DNA of 64,000 nt from Bacteroidota bacterium (GTDB lineage Bacteria; Bacteroidota; Ignavibacteria; Ignavibacteriales; Ignavibacteriaceae). The notes under the pieces were generated by a model. That model had not been told where the DNA came from. It worked only from the letters and a program-made list of their open reading frames with translations, and ran no database searches. How positions within the stretch are numbered: the stretch's first letter is position 1; each line of letters opens with the position of its first letter. The stretch spans positions 19,789 through 83,788 of the forward strand of contig JADFLR010000016.1 in NCBI GenBank assembly GCA_022564295.1, given 5' to 3'. Shown here piece after piece: positions 36,735 through 46,104 of the stretch. A program made the position numbers and the translations under genes.

Positions 36735-37286
36735 TATATTTTTTCAGGCAATGATACTCTCAATGAGTAAAAGATATTATACAACATATAAGAAACCGAC
36801 TTCTGCCTAATCTTTTCTTTCCACGTTATTTCAATATTTGATACGAACTACTTAGTAAGTAACATTTTACGTGTATAATTATAATCCCCGGATTCAAATT
36901 ATAAAAATACACATCGCAAGACAAACTGGAAACATCAAATTGTACTTCATACGTTCCGGCATTTTTATATTCAACAAACAATATCAAAAAGTAGGTGAGC
37001 TATTAACAAGGAAGTATTTTTAATCAGTTTAAAAAGATGATAACATTTCATAAACAAGCTATCTTTAGAATTTATTTGACTGTCTAACTAATACTTAACA
37101 GGAAAGGAGAACCTTCTTCCAATCCTGATAAAAATCAGTGTTGTTTTAATATATTTTATTTATTCTAAAATTTCACTGCTTCAATCCCTAATATTATTCA
37201 CTGATGAATTTTATCGGGATGTGCAGCCATTTTCAAATCAGTAATCAATAGAAATTCATTCTAAATTCTTAATTCTACATTCTAAA
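36735..37286. other. Intergenic region with a T9SS remnant
   Basis: Apart from the degenerate sorting-domain fragment at 36851-36967 listed separately, I see no gene. It contains the putative promoter region of the gamma-glutamyl cluster next to 36735. Confidence 0.5.
36851..36967 (-). pseudogene. Degenerate T9SS sorting-domain tail
   Basis: The minus strand reads KNAGTYEVQFDVSSLSCDVY then FYNLNPG and a scrambled end. This parallels the usual 'AGxYEVxFDASxLSSGVYFYxLxxG' segment of type A sorting domains, but the closing KKMxLLK motif is lost and no gene body precedes it. Confidence 0.6.
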
Positions 37287-37520
37287 TTACTTTGCTTTAC
37301 CTTGTGCAGCAACGGCGGCAGCTGCTTTTGCAATTTCATCGGGATCGCCTAACCGAAATGCTAACTGGTGCAAGGGATTTGAAGCACCTGGCTGGCGCAT
37401 TTGAACAAAAATTTGAAGCGACACAGAAGTAACCCATTCAACTCCAGCCCTAGCATCCAGTGCAGCAAATGTTAGGAGCTTAGACTGTGCTGGAATTCTC
37501 AAATTAAAAGCTACTCTCAA
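37287..37520 (-). CDS. Short hypothetical protein (weak)
   Basis: 77 codons from a TTG start, 1 bp after the stop of the upstream secreted-protein gene. The product is unusually alanine-rich at the C-terminus (DPDEIAKAAAAVAAQGKAK) and richer in GC than its neighbours. No family recognised. It could be a fragment of a longer decayed gene or part of acquired DNA. Confidence 0.35.
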   Translation of the reverse strand: MRVAFNLRIPAQSKLLTFAALDARAGVEWVTSVSLQIFVQMRQPGASNPLHQLAFRLGDPDEIAKAAAAVAAQGKAK

Positions 37521-37521
37521 G

Positions 37522-38118
37522 TTATGGCTCCAGTACTACAACACTGTCTTTTAAGTATCCGCCCTCCCATGGGATCCCTGTACACGAAAATGTCGCAATC
37601 CCATACGGCTCATTTGGAATCCGATACCATTGGCTGACCCCAATTCGTTTGTTTATATAAGAGGTTATTCTTCTAGTGCCTGTATGTCTTCCACTCCTTA
37701 ACATAATTACCATTTCGAATCGTTTTACTGGAGGTAGGTCATTAGCAATTACGTAATCACTCATCTCAATAATCCGTGCGGTCACAACAAGAGAATCTGA
37801 CATATCCTCATTAAGTGGAAGTAGCTGTGATTTCAAGAGCTTCACCCGATTGAAAAATGTTGCCCTGTCATATGGCTCTAATTCTTTATTCCAGGATGTG
37901 TCCACCACTGGTTCAAAAGGCTCAGCTGAGAAATCGATGTAAGAGAGTTTAGGGAGCCTTCCTGATGCATCCCAGAAATAAGTGAGCCAATAAACCTTTC
38001 TCTCCTGCTCATTATAGCCTAAGAATCTTATCTCTTGTGGCCCACCGACAGTCGTTAGAGCAAAGTCTGCGCTTGGTAATAAAATAAATACCCAGATCCA
38101 ACTGAACTTCATTCGCAT
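37522..38118 (-). CDS. Putative secreted protein of unknown function
   Basis: 198 residues. A hydrophobic leader (FSWIWVFILLPSADFAL) suggests export. The rest is beta-rich with WLTYFWDASGRLP, RATFFNRVKLL and a C-terminal GYLKDSVVVLEP; I recognise no domain. It sits inside the segment bounded by the two large direct repeats and is followed by the weak 77-codon frame. Confidence 0.55.
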   Translation of the reverse strand: MRMKFSWIWVFILLPSADFALTTVGGPQEIRFLGYNEQERKVYWLTYFWDASGRLPKLSYIDFSAEPFEPVVDTSWNKELEPYDRATFFNRVKLLKSQLLPLNEDMSDSLVVTARIIEMSDYVIANDLPPVKRFEMVIMLRSGRHTGTRRITSYINKRIGVSQWYRIPNEPYGIATFSCTGIPWEGGYLKDSVVVLEP

Positions 38119-38168
38119 GCTAGATTGAAATTCTCCATAATAACCGAATATAAATGTAAAAGTTATTC

Positions 38169-38340
38169 CTAACCATATGATTAGGTAGTTTTATAGAAAA
38201 CTACAAACAAAAATTTGAAGTTCAAAGAATATTTCTTAATATCCTCTGAATAGTAAGGATATCTGTCAATTATAGTATTATATCATTAACTTTGCAATGA
38301 TATGTGGTTTCTAAATATCCTTACCTTATCTAAAAATTAT
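38169..38340. repeat. Dispersed repeat copy B (~172 bp), right of the gamma-glutamyl cluster
   Basis: Directly repeats copy A (31858-32030): CTAACCATATGATTAGGTAG, GAAAACTACAAAC, AATATTTCTTAATATCCTCT and CTAAAAATTAT occur in the same order and spacing. Together the copies bracket 6.1 kb holding the gamma-glutamyl cluster and the small secreted-protein genes. Confidence 0.8.
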
Positions 38341-38426
38341 GAAAAAATATATTTAGAAGATATGTTCATCTCACTGATAAATGAGGTAGAAGGGGGACAG
38401 AGATAATGAGGAAAATCCCAGCTAAT

Positions 38427-38527
38427 ATTATAGTCAGCAGAAAGGAGCTAGCATATTGTCATCAACAATAAGCATTAATATTATTAAATCTCAATTATTT
38501 CCGGTTTTAGTAGTGTCCGAATTTCAT
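38427..38527 (-). repeat. Dispersed repeat copy 3 (gene-tail remnant)
   Basis: Contains AGTCAGCAGAAAGG (38431 onward) and AATCTCAATTATTTCC with its flank, matching 10323-10433. Its minus strand encodes NEIRTLLKPEIIEI then stop. Confidence 0.55.
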
Positions 38528-38530
38528 TGT

Positions 38531-38617
38531 GTCATCCTGACTAAAGTTAGGCAGGTTCGATTCAGGATCTTCTTTTATAGATGAGATTCTGATCCCGACA
38601 AGTCGGGACAGAATGAC
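38531..38617. repeat. GTCAT/ATGAC-bounded palindromic element with strong hairpin
   Basis: Bounded by GTCAT (38531-38535) and ATGAC (38613-38617). Inside, ATCCTGA pairs with TCAGGAT, and ATTCTG-A-TCCCGAC-AA-GTCGGGA-CAGAAT (38586-38614) forms a long perfect hairpin. It ends 13 bp from the stop of the M1-M28-PDZ gene and could also act as its transcription end. Confidence 0.7.
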
Positions 38618-38629
38618 AATTTCAATTTA

Positions 38630-41600
38630 TTACCTCTCCCCCAACTCCAATTGAACTGTTTTATGTTGCCCATCTCTCACATATTCAATTGTAACAACAT
38701 CGCCGGGTTGATGTTCTTTGAGTAAGTTAGAATAATCTCTCAAATTTTTAACAGGTTTATCATCAAACTTAACAATTACATCCCCCTTCAATAGTCCGCT
38801 TTTTTCTGCGGGAGAGTCCGGCATCACAGCACCTATTTTTACACCTTCGCCGGTGAATTCAAAATCGGGCATGGTGCCGGTGCTTACTCTTCTTTCTTTC
38901 TTTTGAGTTTTATCCTTTTGATCCCTTTGTGATTTTTCTCCCCCTGTTTCCCCGGTGAATGCCAATGGTTCTTCTCTCTCAGCAAGGTATTGGATAACTT
39001 CTTTTGTAACTGCTGCCACTTTTACCATTCCGTCCCCATCAATTTTATCGTAGGTATCTGTGGGCTTATGATAATCTTCTTCGGAACCGGAAAATAATTG
39101 AACTGCAGGCACTCCTGCTTCTATAAATGCTGTCTGGTCACTCGCATCCAATTGCTGTTGTACCATTGATGTTGGAATACCTGTTACATAATCAGTTCCC
39201 ATAAAAATAAATTTCCATTCTTTTGCACTGCTGCCGTTTAACACCAAAAGTTTCTTTCCGAATAATCTTCCGACTGTATCGAGGTTTAAATTTGCCATTA
39301 CTTTATCGGCAGGAAACGTTGTATAATTTTTTACATAATTCCTGCTTCCAATCAATCCTGCTTCTTCTCCTGTAAATGCAACAAACACAATAGTTCTTTT
39401 TGGTTTTTCCGTTTTACCCATAAGTTTTGCAAGTTCAATCATAACCGCAACACCGCTTGCATTATCATCTGCACCGTAGTGAATTTTACCTTCGTTGCCT
39501 TTTCGAACATCGGGCCAGCCAAGACCGAGATGATCGTAGTGAGCTGACAGAACAACTGATTGCCCTGCAAGTTTTTCATCTGTACCGGGAATAATTCCAA
39601 TTACATTTTTAAATGAGAATTGCTTTCTATCTTTTCCAACTTTCTGTTCCCAAACCTGGAAAAATGTTCCATCATCGCCTGCCGGTTGAAGTCCCGCCGC
39701 TTTAAATTGATCTGCAATATATTGTGCTGCTTTTTCTAATTCTTCAGTTCCCAATCCCCTTCCCTTTAAATCATCCGAAGCAAGATATTTTACGTGCTCC
39801 AACATTTTTCCCCCTGAGAATACGGGCTGCAGTTTAGCCAGCGGCTCACGATTCGGAATTTTTGGAAGTACAATTTCTTTACCAGTTACAAGAATTTTGC
39901 TTAAAGGCGAATTAACAACCTGCCATTGTCCTTTTTCAATGTTAGCAGGTTCATCTCCTTCAAAAACAAGATAGCTGTACTTTCCATAGTGAGGTAATTT
40001 TCGAACCAACCCGGGAACAGCATCTTTGTTTCCAATCGTTAACCACACCACAACCTCTTCTGGATTATTGGGGTTACGTACCGAAACAATAAAGCTGTTG
40101 TTTTCTCTACCCAATGTTTTTTTATCAATATCAACAGAGTTATCATTTAACTGAATATTGTAATCCGACACTCCATATTGAATGAGAATTTTGTATTCGT
40201 TATTCCATCCGAAAACCCATACTGCTTTATCTGTTGGAATCGTTTTAATTTCATTATCATAAATTATTTCAAACTTGTCCGGCTTTTCTTCCAACCACTT
40301 ATTAGCGAGAGTTTCATAAGATTCAAAAGCAGTTTCATCTTCACCTGATGGTAAAATAACTAATACTTTATCTGAACCGTAAGCTGTTGATAACGCTGGT
40401 GGTATTTCATTGTAATGCAGTCTTCTGAAAAGATCAAACTCAGGATCAATATCAATTTTTACAGGTTTATTACTAACGGTTACAACGTAGCTTTTTTCTC
40501 TTGAATTCATCTCAACAATTTCTTTAACAAAATCAGATTCGGTGTAGATGAATACAGGAACGTTCAGGAAAAAAGGATCTTCTTTCTGAACTTGTGCAAT
40601 AGTGAATTCAATTGTATATCCTTCATCCGATTTATTAACCGATACATTTTTCATTTGCAATTCCGGTGCGCCCGTTCTTGTAATCCATTGCGTAAAAAAC
40701 TCTACTAGGTCTTCACCCGACTTTTCTTCCATTGATATTCTAATATCATCGAAGGAAGCGATTTTAAATTTGTTTGTACGGTTAAAATTCTGGAATCCTC
40801 TGACAAAGGTTTCATCACCTAAATCCTGTCTGAGCATATTCCACATCATCAAACATTTACCATAACCAATTGCTTCACTCGGTTCATTGTAACGTGAACG
40901 AAAATCGGAAAGGGGGAAATCATTATCTTCATTTACATAATTAGTAAATTTTTGTAAAGTCGATCTTCTGTAATCAATCCCCTGTCCGCGCTGTTCTTTA
41001 ATAAGATGATCTGCCATGTAAGTTGTTAAACCTTCACACCAGTTACCTGTTTCAATATCCACGTAAACGCTGTTGCCCCACCAGTTGTGCAATAACTCGT
41101 GTGGATAGGAAGAATGAAGAATAAATGGTAAACGAATCACTGATTCACCCAGCAGTGTAAATGATGGCATTCCATATCCTGTTTCCCAAAAGTTTTCAAC
41201 TAATGCAAACTTTGAATAAGGATAAAGACCAACAAGCTGGCGGTACATTTCGAGATATTGTGCGGTTGTTTGCAGATATTTATTTGCCAAGCCTTCATCA
41301 GGTGTACGAAGAAAAGCCATTGCAGTAACAGCCCCAACTGTATAATCATACTCGGTAAATTTTGCAGCGATGAAAAAAACTTCTTCCATCGGTTCGGGAG
41401 ATTCCCATTGATCAACATGGTGATCAACAACATCCTCATCTTTTGTTCTCTTTCCCTGGCTAACAGTTTTCCATCCCGCAGGAGTTGTAGCCGTAAGATT
41501 AAATGTAATCAGTTCATCACTAAAGTAAGGGACCCAATAAGTAGAGCCGGCTAAATAAACACCAATATCAGAGATAATTCCAGGTGATTCATTGAATCCT

Positions 41601-42022
41601 CTTGCGTAATTTTCTGCACTTTGTTCAATTGGTGATTCTATCTTTCCACTGTATCTTAATTGAAGATATAGATCACCTGTGTATCTTGTGGGAAAGACAA
41701 TCCGATATTCATTTAATAAAAGGTTATTCGAAGAATCACTTTCTTCCCTGTCCATTCCAACATCTTTTGCTTTTACATCTTTATTAACCAATTCAATATT
41801 AATTCCTTCGGTTAATGATGATACAGTTAATGCATTGTGCAGCTTGAAATTCAATTTGTTGCTATCCAAATTTTCAGGGATTGTAATTTCATCGGTTACT
41901 TCAAGGAATGAATCAGATGGATTTACTCTTGCATTAATCTCATGGTGAATGAGAGAGCTTTGTGCAAAACCTGCAACGGATAAAAACAAATAGGTTAAGA
42001 AAAATGAGACTGTTTTATTCAT
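38630..42022 (-). CDS. Three-domain secreted peptidase: M1 + M28 + PDZ
   Basis: 1130 residues with a signal peptide (MNKTVSFFLTYLFLSVAGFA). The M1 domain has HELLHNWWG (about 310) and the glutamate in WCEGLTTYM. A linker leads to an M28 aminopeptidase with HYDH, GADDNASG, TGEEAGLIG and the late zinc ligands near DTVGRL and EEDYHKPTD. The last ~90 residues are a PDZ domain (GVKIGAVMPDSPAEKSGLLK). The two zinc aminopeptidases would trim peptides, with PDZ binding free C-termini. Fusing M1 to M28 is uncommon. M16 and M1 peptidase genes nearby suggest a peptide-scavenging region. Confidence 0.88.
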   Translation of the reverse strand: MNKTVSFFLTYLFLSVAGFAQSSLIHHEINARVNPSDSFLEVTDEITIPENLDSNKLNFKLHNALTVSSLTEGINIELVNKDVKAKDVGMDREESDSSNNLLLNEYRIVFPTRYTGDLYLQLRYSGKIESPIEQSAENYARGFNESPGIISDIGVYLAGSTYWVPYFSDELITFNLTATTPAGWKTVSQGKRTKDEDVVDHHVDQWESPEPMEEVFFIAAKFTEYDYTVGAVTAMAFLRTPDEGLANKYLQTTAQYLEMYRQLVGLYPYSKFALVENFWETGYGMPSFTLLGESVIRLPFILHSSYPHELLHNWWGNSVYVDIETGNWCEGLTTYMADHLIKEQRGQGIDYRRSTLQKFTNYVNEDNDFPLSDFRSRYNEPSEAIGYGKCLMMWNMLRQDLGDETFVRGFQNFNRTNKFKIASFDDIRISMEEKSGEDLVEFFTQWITRTGAPELQMKNVSVNKSDEGYTIEFTIAQVQKEDPFFLNVPVFIYTESDFVKEIVEMNSREKSYVVTVSNKPVKIDIDPEFDLFRRLHYNEIPPALSTAYGSDKVLVILPSGEDETAFESYETLANKWLEEKPDKFEIIYDNEIKTIPTDKAVWVFGWNNEYKILIQYGVSDYNIQLNDNSVDIDKKTLGRENNSFIVSVRNPNNPEEVVVWLTIGNKDAVPGLVRKLPHYGKYSYLVFEGDEPANIEKGQWQVVNSPLSKILVTGKEIVLPKIPNREPLAKLQPVFSGGKMLEHVKYLASDDLKGRGLGTEELEKAAQYIADQFKAAGLQPAGDDGTFFQVWEQKVGKDRKQFSFKNVIGIIPGTDEKLAGQSVVLSAHYDHLGLGWPDVRKGNEGKIHYGADDNASGVAVMIELAKLMGKTEKPKRTIVFVAFTGEEAGLIGSRNYVKNYTTFPADKVMANLNLDTVGRLFGKKLLVLNGSSAKEWKFIFMGTDYVTGIPTSMVQQQLDASDQTAFIEAGVPAVQLFSGSEEDYHKPTDTYDKIDGDGMVKVAAVTKEVIQYLAEREEPLAFTGETGGEKSQRDQKDKTQKKERRVSTGTMPDFEFTGEGVKIGAVMPDSPAEKSGLLKGDVIVKFDDKPVKNLRDYSNLLKEHQPGDVVTIEYVRDGQHKTVQLELGER

Positions 42023-42082
42023 TTATTTAGCCAATTCTTTGATTTTAAAAATTAATAACTAATAGAACACAGATGACGCAGA

Positions 42083-42100
42083 CCTGCCTTTGTCGGCAGG
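42083..42100. repeat. CCTGCC/GGCAGG palindrome between peptidase genes
   Basis: CCTGCC (42083-42088) and GGCAGG (42095-42100) pair around TTTGTC. It is in the short gap between the two peptidase genes, same family as 32186-32229 and 62494-62525. Confidence 0.55.
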
Positions 42101-42127
42101 CATGTCAAACTGATAATCGAAGATCAG

Positions 42128-44791
42128 TTAACGAACAATAACTTCAACAGGATTTTCAACTTTCAGATATTTTTTTACAACACGATTTACATCTTGAAGA
42201 GTAACTTGCTTTAATGCATCCAGCATTTCTTCATCTGCAAAAATATCCCCATCAAAATAATATGAATGTGCTAAATAATATGCCTGGTTAATGCTGGATA
42301 ATCTTCTGAACATCATTCTACCTAAATACATATTCACACGCTTAATTAATTCATCTTCAGTAAATGAATTTGAAAATTCTGCAGTGAAAAAGTTGGGGAA
42401 CTGCGGTACAAGTTTGTCAACGTTTTCAGTTCTTGTTCCCATATTGATGTAAAACAAAGCTGTATTTTCTATTACATTTATTCCTGCTCCCATACGATAA
42501 GCTAAACCTTGTTTTTCACGAACATCAAAAACAATTTTATCTCCGAGTAACAATGAAAGAGCTTTCAACGCAGCTTTGTCATTATCATCAACAGTTTTCA
42601 AAAATCCATAAAACAAATATGCCTGCTCTCCTCCAACAGTATCTATAATTGTACGAGCTTTATTAATTTCAGCATATTTACGTTGATAAGCCGGATCGTT
42701 AAGAGGTTGAGCGCTTTCTATTTTTTCAAAATTTGTAAAGTAATTATTTATTTCTTCTGCAGAAGCAGGTGAAACAACAGATATTATCATATTCTGTGGA
42801 TTAAAATATTCCTTACCAAACGATAACAGTTTCTCATAGGTTAATTGTTCGGACGAAGAAACATATTTTTCGGATTCATAAATGATAGATTTATAAGCAT
42901 CTTCAAAAACTTGTTTAGCTTTGTTTTCTTTTCGCATCATCACATTACCGTGAGATTTTTTAATTGCACTCTCAAACTCCCTTTCTGTTGGTACGAAATT
43001 CAGCATCTGAGAGTTCAAATAATTAATTGCTCCTTCAACATCATCCGCAAGTCCTTCTACGCGAATGTAACCGAAAGCAGGACTCAAATAAATATTATCC
43101 ATTGGTATATATGGATTATCATTAACAGTAAAAGTTAATCCATAATTAATGCTTTCCTTTTTATTTTCCGGCGATTTCATTCTTTGTCCAAATGTATCAT
43201 GCCAGATGAATGCAGCATCTTTACCATATTTTTCTTCGTACGCAGCTTTGTTTTTAATCATGTAATGGACGGCTAATAATTCACTCGCATTATTTTGTTT
43301 TACAATAATTACAGGTTTCATTTCCCCATTTTCAAAAAGTTCTATCTTAATTGCATCATCAGTTGCTAAATCCTCCTCCGAAATAAAAGGATGCTGAATT
43401 ATTTTTACCGGTTCAGAAGTTATTGAAAAATCATTTAACAGTTTACCTGCTTCTAAATAACCTGCCTGCGAATACGAATCGAATACCGATTCAATTCCAT
43501 ATTCTCCAATATTGCCTGCATTATAAATTCCGAACATATGAGGTTTTTCAATGTTCTTATAAAAATCGGTTTTAGTTTTAATTGCTTCAGTATTAATTAT
43601 TTCAGGAGCTAAAGAGAGATTTTGTTTTTTTAATTCAACTATAAAAAAGTTTACAATTTCATTAAGACTTGATTCTTCATTTAATTTTAAAGTGGCTTCT
43701 AAATATTTTTTAACAGGATATAATCTCGTTTGAAATGAAACCTTTGTTACCTTATCAGGAAATTTGTCATCTAATATTTTCTGTAATGAATCAGCTTTAT
43801 CGCTTAACGATAATTTAAGTAGATTAAAAAAATCTGATGTGAGATCACAAGGCAATTCATAAATAAGATTAACTAATAACAGGTCTCCTTTATAAAAGCG
43901 ATGAAAAGTTTCTCCCTCAATATTTAATTTATTTTTGGGCTGTTCAAAACCCGTTCCCCATAAATGATTTTCAATTAAATTTACATCACCTGGTGGTACA
44001 CAGCCGTAAATTTCTTCAATCTGTTTTATCATTTCATCCTTATTAAAATTTCCTATTACGCTCATGATCATATTATTTGGCAGATAATAATTTTTATAGA
44101 ATTTATAAACATCATCACGTTTCATATTCTTAATGGTTTCATAAGTTCCCAAAGTAGGTAAAGAGAGTGCGTGACCCTTATATATGATGGATATAATATT
44201 TCTTTCTGCCTGCTCTCTTGAGTTAGCCAACGATTTAGCAATCTCTTCCATTACAATGTCCTTTTCCTTTTCAAATTTTTCTTCGGGTAAGATTGAGTGG
44301 AAGAGCATCGCTGATTGTAATATCATTCCTTCATAAATATTTTCAGCGGGAGTAACCATCATGTAGTTTGTATAATACTCACCTGTGTTTGCGTTATTGT
44401 ATCCGCCTATTTTATCTGTTGCATCGTATAATTCTTTCTGTGTTAAAGTATCTGTTCCGTTAAACAAAAGATGCTCTAACATATGACTCATCCCGCTTGT
44501 TGCAAAAGTTTCGTAAGCCGAACCAACTTTTACTACAACGTTAACACCGACCATAGGCAATGCAGGGTTTTCAATCAAAAGAACCTGCATACCATTATCC
44601 AATGAATGAATAAAAACTCCCTTGGGTAAAGATTGTATTTCATCTCCCGAAGTATTGTTTCGATTGGCTAAACAATAGCTATAATTATACAATGGACTAA
44701 AAGATAAACCAATAAACAATAAAACAACAAATGATTTGCTACAAATATTTTTCACTTCCGTTCTCTCTTTCGATATCTTTGGTAAAATCAA
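42128..44791 (-). CDS. M16 family zinc peptidase, two-lobed, secreted
   Basis: 887 residues with an N-terminal export signal (SFVVLLFIGLSFSPLY). The inverted zinc motif HxxEH is H103-M-L-E106-H107 with the distant glutamate in KEKDIVMEEIAKS. The second half (from about 480) is the non-catalytic M16 lobe. Two-lobed M16 proteins degrade small peptides inside a closed chamber. It is upstream of the M1-M28-PDZ gene on the same strand (105 bp), so both may be expressed together. Confidence 0.88.
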   Translation of the reverse strand: MILPKISKERTEVKNICSKSFVVLLFIGLSFSPLYNYSYCLANRNNTSGDEIQSLPKGVFIHSLDNGMQVLLIENPALPMVGVNVVVKVGSAYETFATSGMSHMLEHLLFNGTDTLTQKELYDATDKIGGYNNANTGEYYTNYMMVTPAENIYEGMILQSAMLFHSILPEEKFEKEKDIVMEEIAKSLANSREQAERNIISIIYKGHALSLPTLGTYETIKNMKRDDVYKFYKNYYLPNNMIMSVIGNFNKDEMIKQIEEIYGCVPPGDVNLIENHLWGTGFEQPKNKLNIEGETFHRFYKGDLLLVNLIYELPCDLTSDFFNLLKLSLSDKADSLQKILDDKFPDKVTKVSFQTRLYPVKKYLEATLKLNEESSLNEIVNFFIVELKKQNLSLAPEIINTEAIKTKTDFYKNIEKPHMFGIYNAGNIGEYGIESVFDSYSQAGYLEAGKLLNDFSITSEPVKIIQHPFISEEDLATDDAIKIELFENGEMKPVIIVKQNNASELLAVHYMIKNKAAYEEKYGKDAAFIWHDTFGQRMKSPENKKESINYGLTFTVNDNPYIPMDNIYLSPAFGYIRVEGLADDVEGAINYLNSQMLNFVPTEREFESAIKKSHGNVMMRKENKAKQVFEDAYKSIIYESEKYVSSSEQLTYEKLLSFGKEYFNPQNMIISVVSPASAEEINNYFTNFEKIESAQPLNDPAYQRKYAEINKARTIIDTVGGEQAYLFYGFLKTVDDNDKAALKALSLLLGDKIVFDVREKQGLAYRMGAGINVIENTALFYINMGTRTENVDKLVPQFPNFFTAEFSNSFTEDELIKRVNMYLGRMMFRRLSSINQAYYLAHSYYFDGDIFADEEMLDALKQVTLQDVNRVVKKYLKVENPVEVIVR

Positions 44792-45123
44792 AATTTAGTA
44801 AATGAGCTGATTTAAACTATTATTTGTTTTGCTTATTTACCAAGTAAATAGTAAAAATTTATTACTATCCTGCTAACTTCATTAACCCCTTTTCTTGCCA
44901 AAATCTTATCTTTTTTTCTGAGAGCAGATAACTCATTATGATTCAAATAGATGCAGAGTTATCAGATGTATACAAAATAAAAATTAAGGGGAGATTTATG
45001 ACGTAAAATTCAGCTTGAAATGATTGATTTTATTGGCACCAACATTGAATTAAGGGGCACTTTTTAAGGAAGGGATACTATGATGAGGGCGAATTGAATT
45101 TACAATTTATATAGAAGGATATC
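44792..45123. other. Divergent promoter region, 332 bp
   Basis: Separates the minus-strand M16 gene from plus-strand rlpA and should carry both promoters. I see no convincing RNA gene or repeat. An AGAAGGA ribosome site lies just before the rlpA ATG. Confidence 0.4.
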
Positions 45124-45609
45124 ATGTATAAAATTAAATTACTTTTGCCAATCATAATAATTATTTCTGTAACTGGATTAACGTTATTACCATCAAAAAG
45201 TGAAATAACAAACGAAAATATTGTTGCTTTTGAAAACCCGATCGAAGAAATAACTTCAATTTCACAAAATGTAAACGTAAAATATGATGACCTGGGTATC
45301 ATGAAAGCATCGTGGTACGGTCCGCGTTTTCATGGCAGATTAACGGCAAATGGAGAAATATATGATCAGATGGGATATACAGCCGCACACAAAAGTTTAC
45401 CTTTCGGTACATTGCTACGATTAACGAATCCAAAAAACCATAAATCAATTGTTGTTCGAATTAATGATAGGGGTCCATACATTCCGGGAAGAAAAATCGA
45501 TCTCTCTAAAAAAGCAGCGATTGAATTAGGTACTTATAAAAAAGGAGTTGTTAAACTTAAAGTTGAAAAGATAAAGATTATTGGAATAAATTCTCCCATA
45601 ATGAATTAA
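45124..45609 (+). CDS. rlpA: RlpA-like septal ring lytic transglycosylase
   Basis: 161 residues. A membrane/signal segment (IKLLLPIIIIISVTGLTLL) precedes a double-psi beta-barrel domain: MKASWYGPRFHGRLTANGE, then TAAHKSLPFGTLLRLTNP and VVRINDRGPYIPGRKIDLS. The D in NDRGPY and H in AAHKSLPFG are the expected active residues. RlpA cleaves peptidoglycan glycan strands lacking stem peptides. No SPOR domain is attached. It is monocistronic on the plus strand. Confidence 0.88.
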   Translation: MYKIKLLLPIIIIISVTGLTLLPSKSEITNENIVAFENPIEEITSISQNVNVKYDDLGIMKASWYGPRFHGRLTANGEIYDQMGYTAAHKSLPFGTLLRLTNPKNHKSIVVRINDRGPYIPGRKIDLSKKAAIELGTYKKGVVKLKVEKIKIIGINSPIMN

Positions 45610-45735
45610 AACTGATTACTGAATATAAAGAGTTTTTCCTATTGGTTCATATTACTTTGATTGCAACAAAGGTTGAAATGCAGCACTATCTGCAATTGAG
45701 ATTGTGAATTTGTTTGAGAAATATGTTAACTATTT

Positions 45736-46068
45736 CTAACTTTTTAAAGCGTCCTCAACAGAATCAAACTTTGTAAATACAGTATCTAATTTAGTTTTCT
45801 TCAAAGAGTCGTGTACAAATTCTGGTACTGCAGCAAGAACAAAATTTCCTTCTTGGTTAGTTACAGTAGTGTAGCCATGTATTAATATTCCAAGTCCCCA
45901 GCTTGAAATATATTTCAGATTGCTTAAATCAATCACTATTGTTTTTTTGTTCTTTTCTAAAGAACTAATTATTGCCTCATGAAAATCTTGAGCCTCGTAA
46001 CCAAGCATCATCTCACTTGTTAAACTGATTACAACTGCATCATCATATTCTTTGGTATGTACCTTCAT
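45736..46068 (-). CDS. STAS-domain anti-anti-sigma factor
   Basis: 110 residues, STAS fold: VVISLTSEMMLGYEA, TIVIDLSNLKYISSWGLGIL and ATVTNQEGN-like loop regions. The phosphorylatable serine is S55 or S56 in YISSWGLG. Such antagonists, when dephosphorylated by PP2C phosphatases, bind an RsbW-like kinase and free its sigma factor. It lies 36 bp downstream of a 7TM-SpoIIE phosphatase, the natural partner. Confidence 0.88.
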   Translation of the reverse strand: MKVHTKEYDDAVVISLTSEMMLGYEAQDFHEAIISSLEKNKKTIVIDLSNLKYISSWGLGILIHGYTTVTNQEGNFVLAAVPEFVHDSLKKTKLDTVFTKFDSVEDALKS

Positions 46069-46104
46069 TTTTTTTCTCCAGAATAATTATTTTAATTATT
46101 AAAT

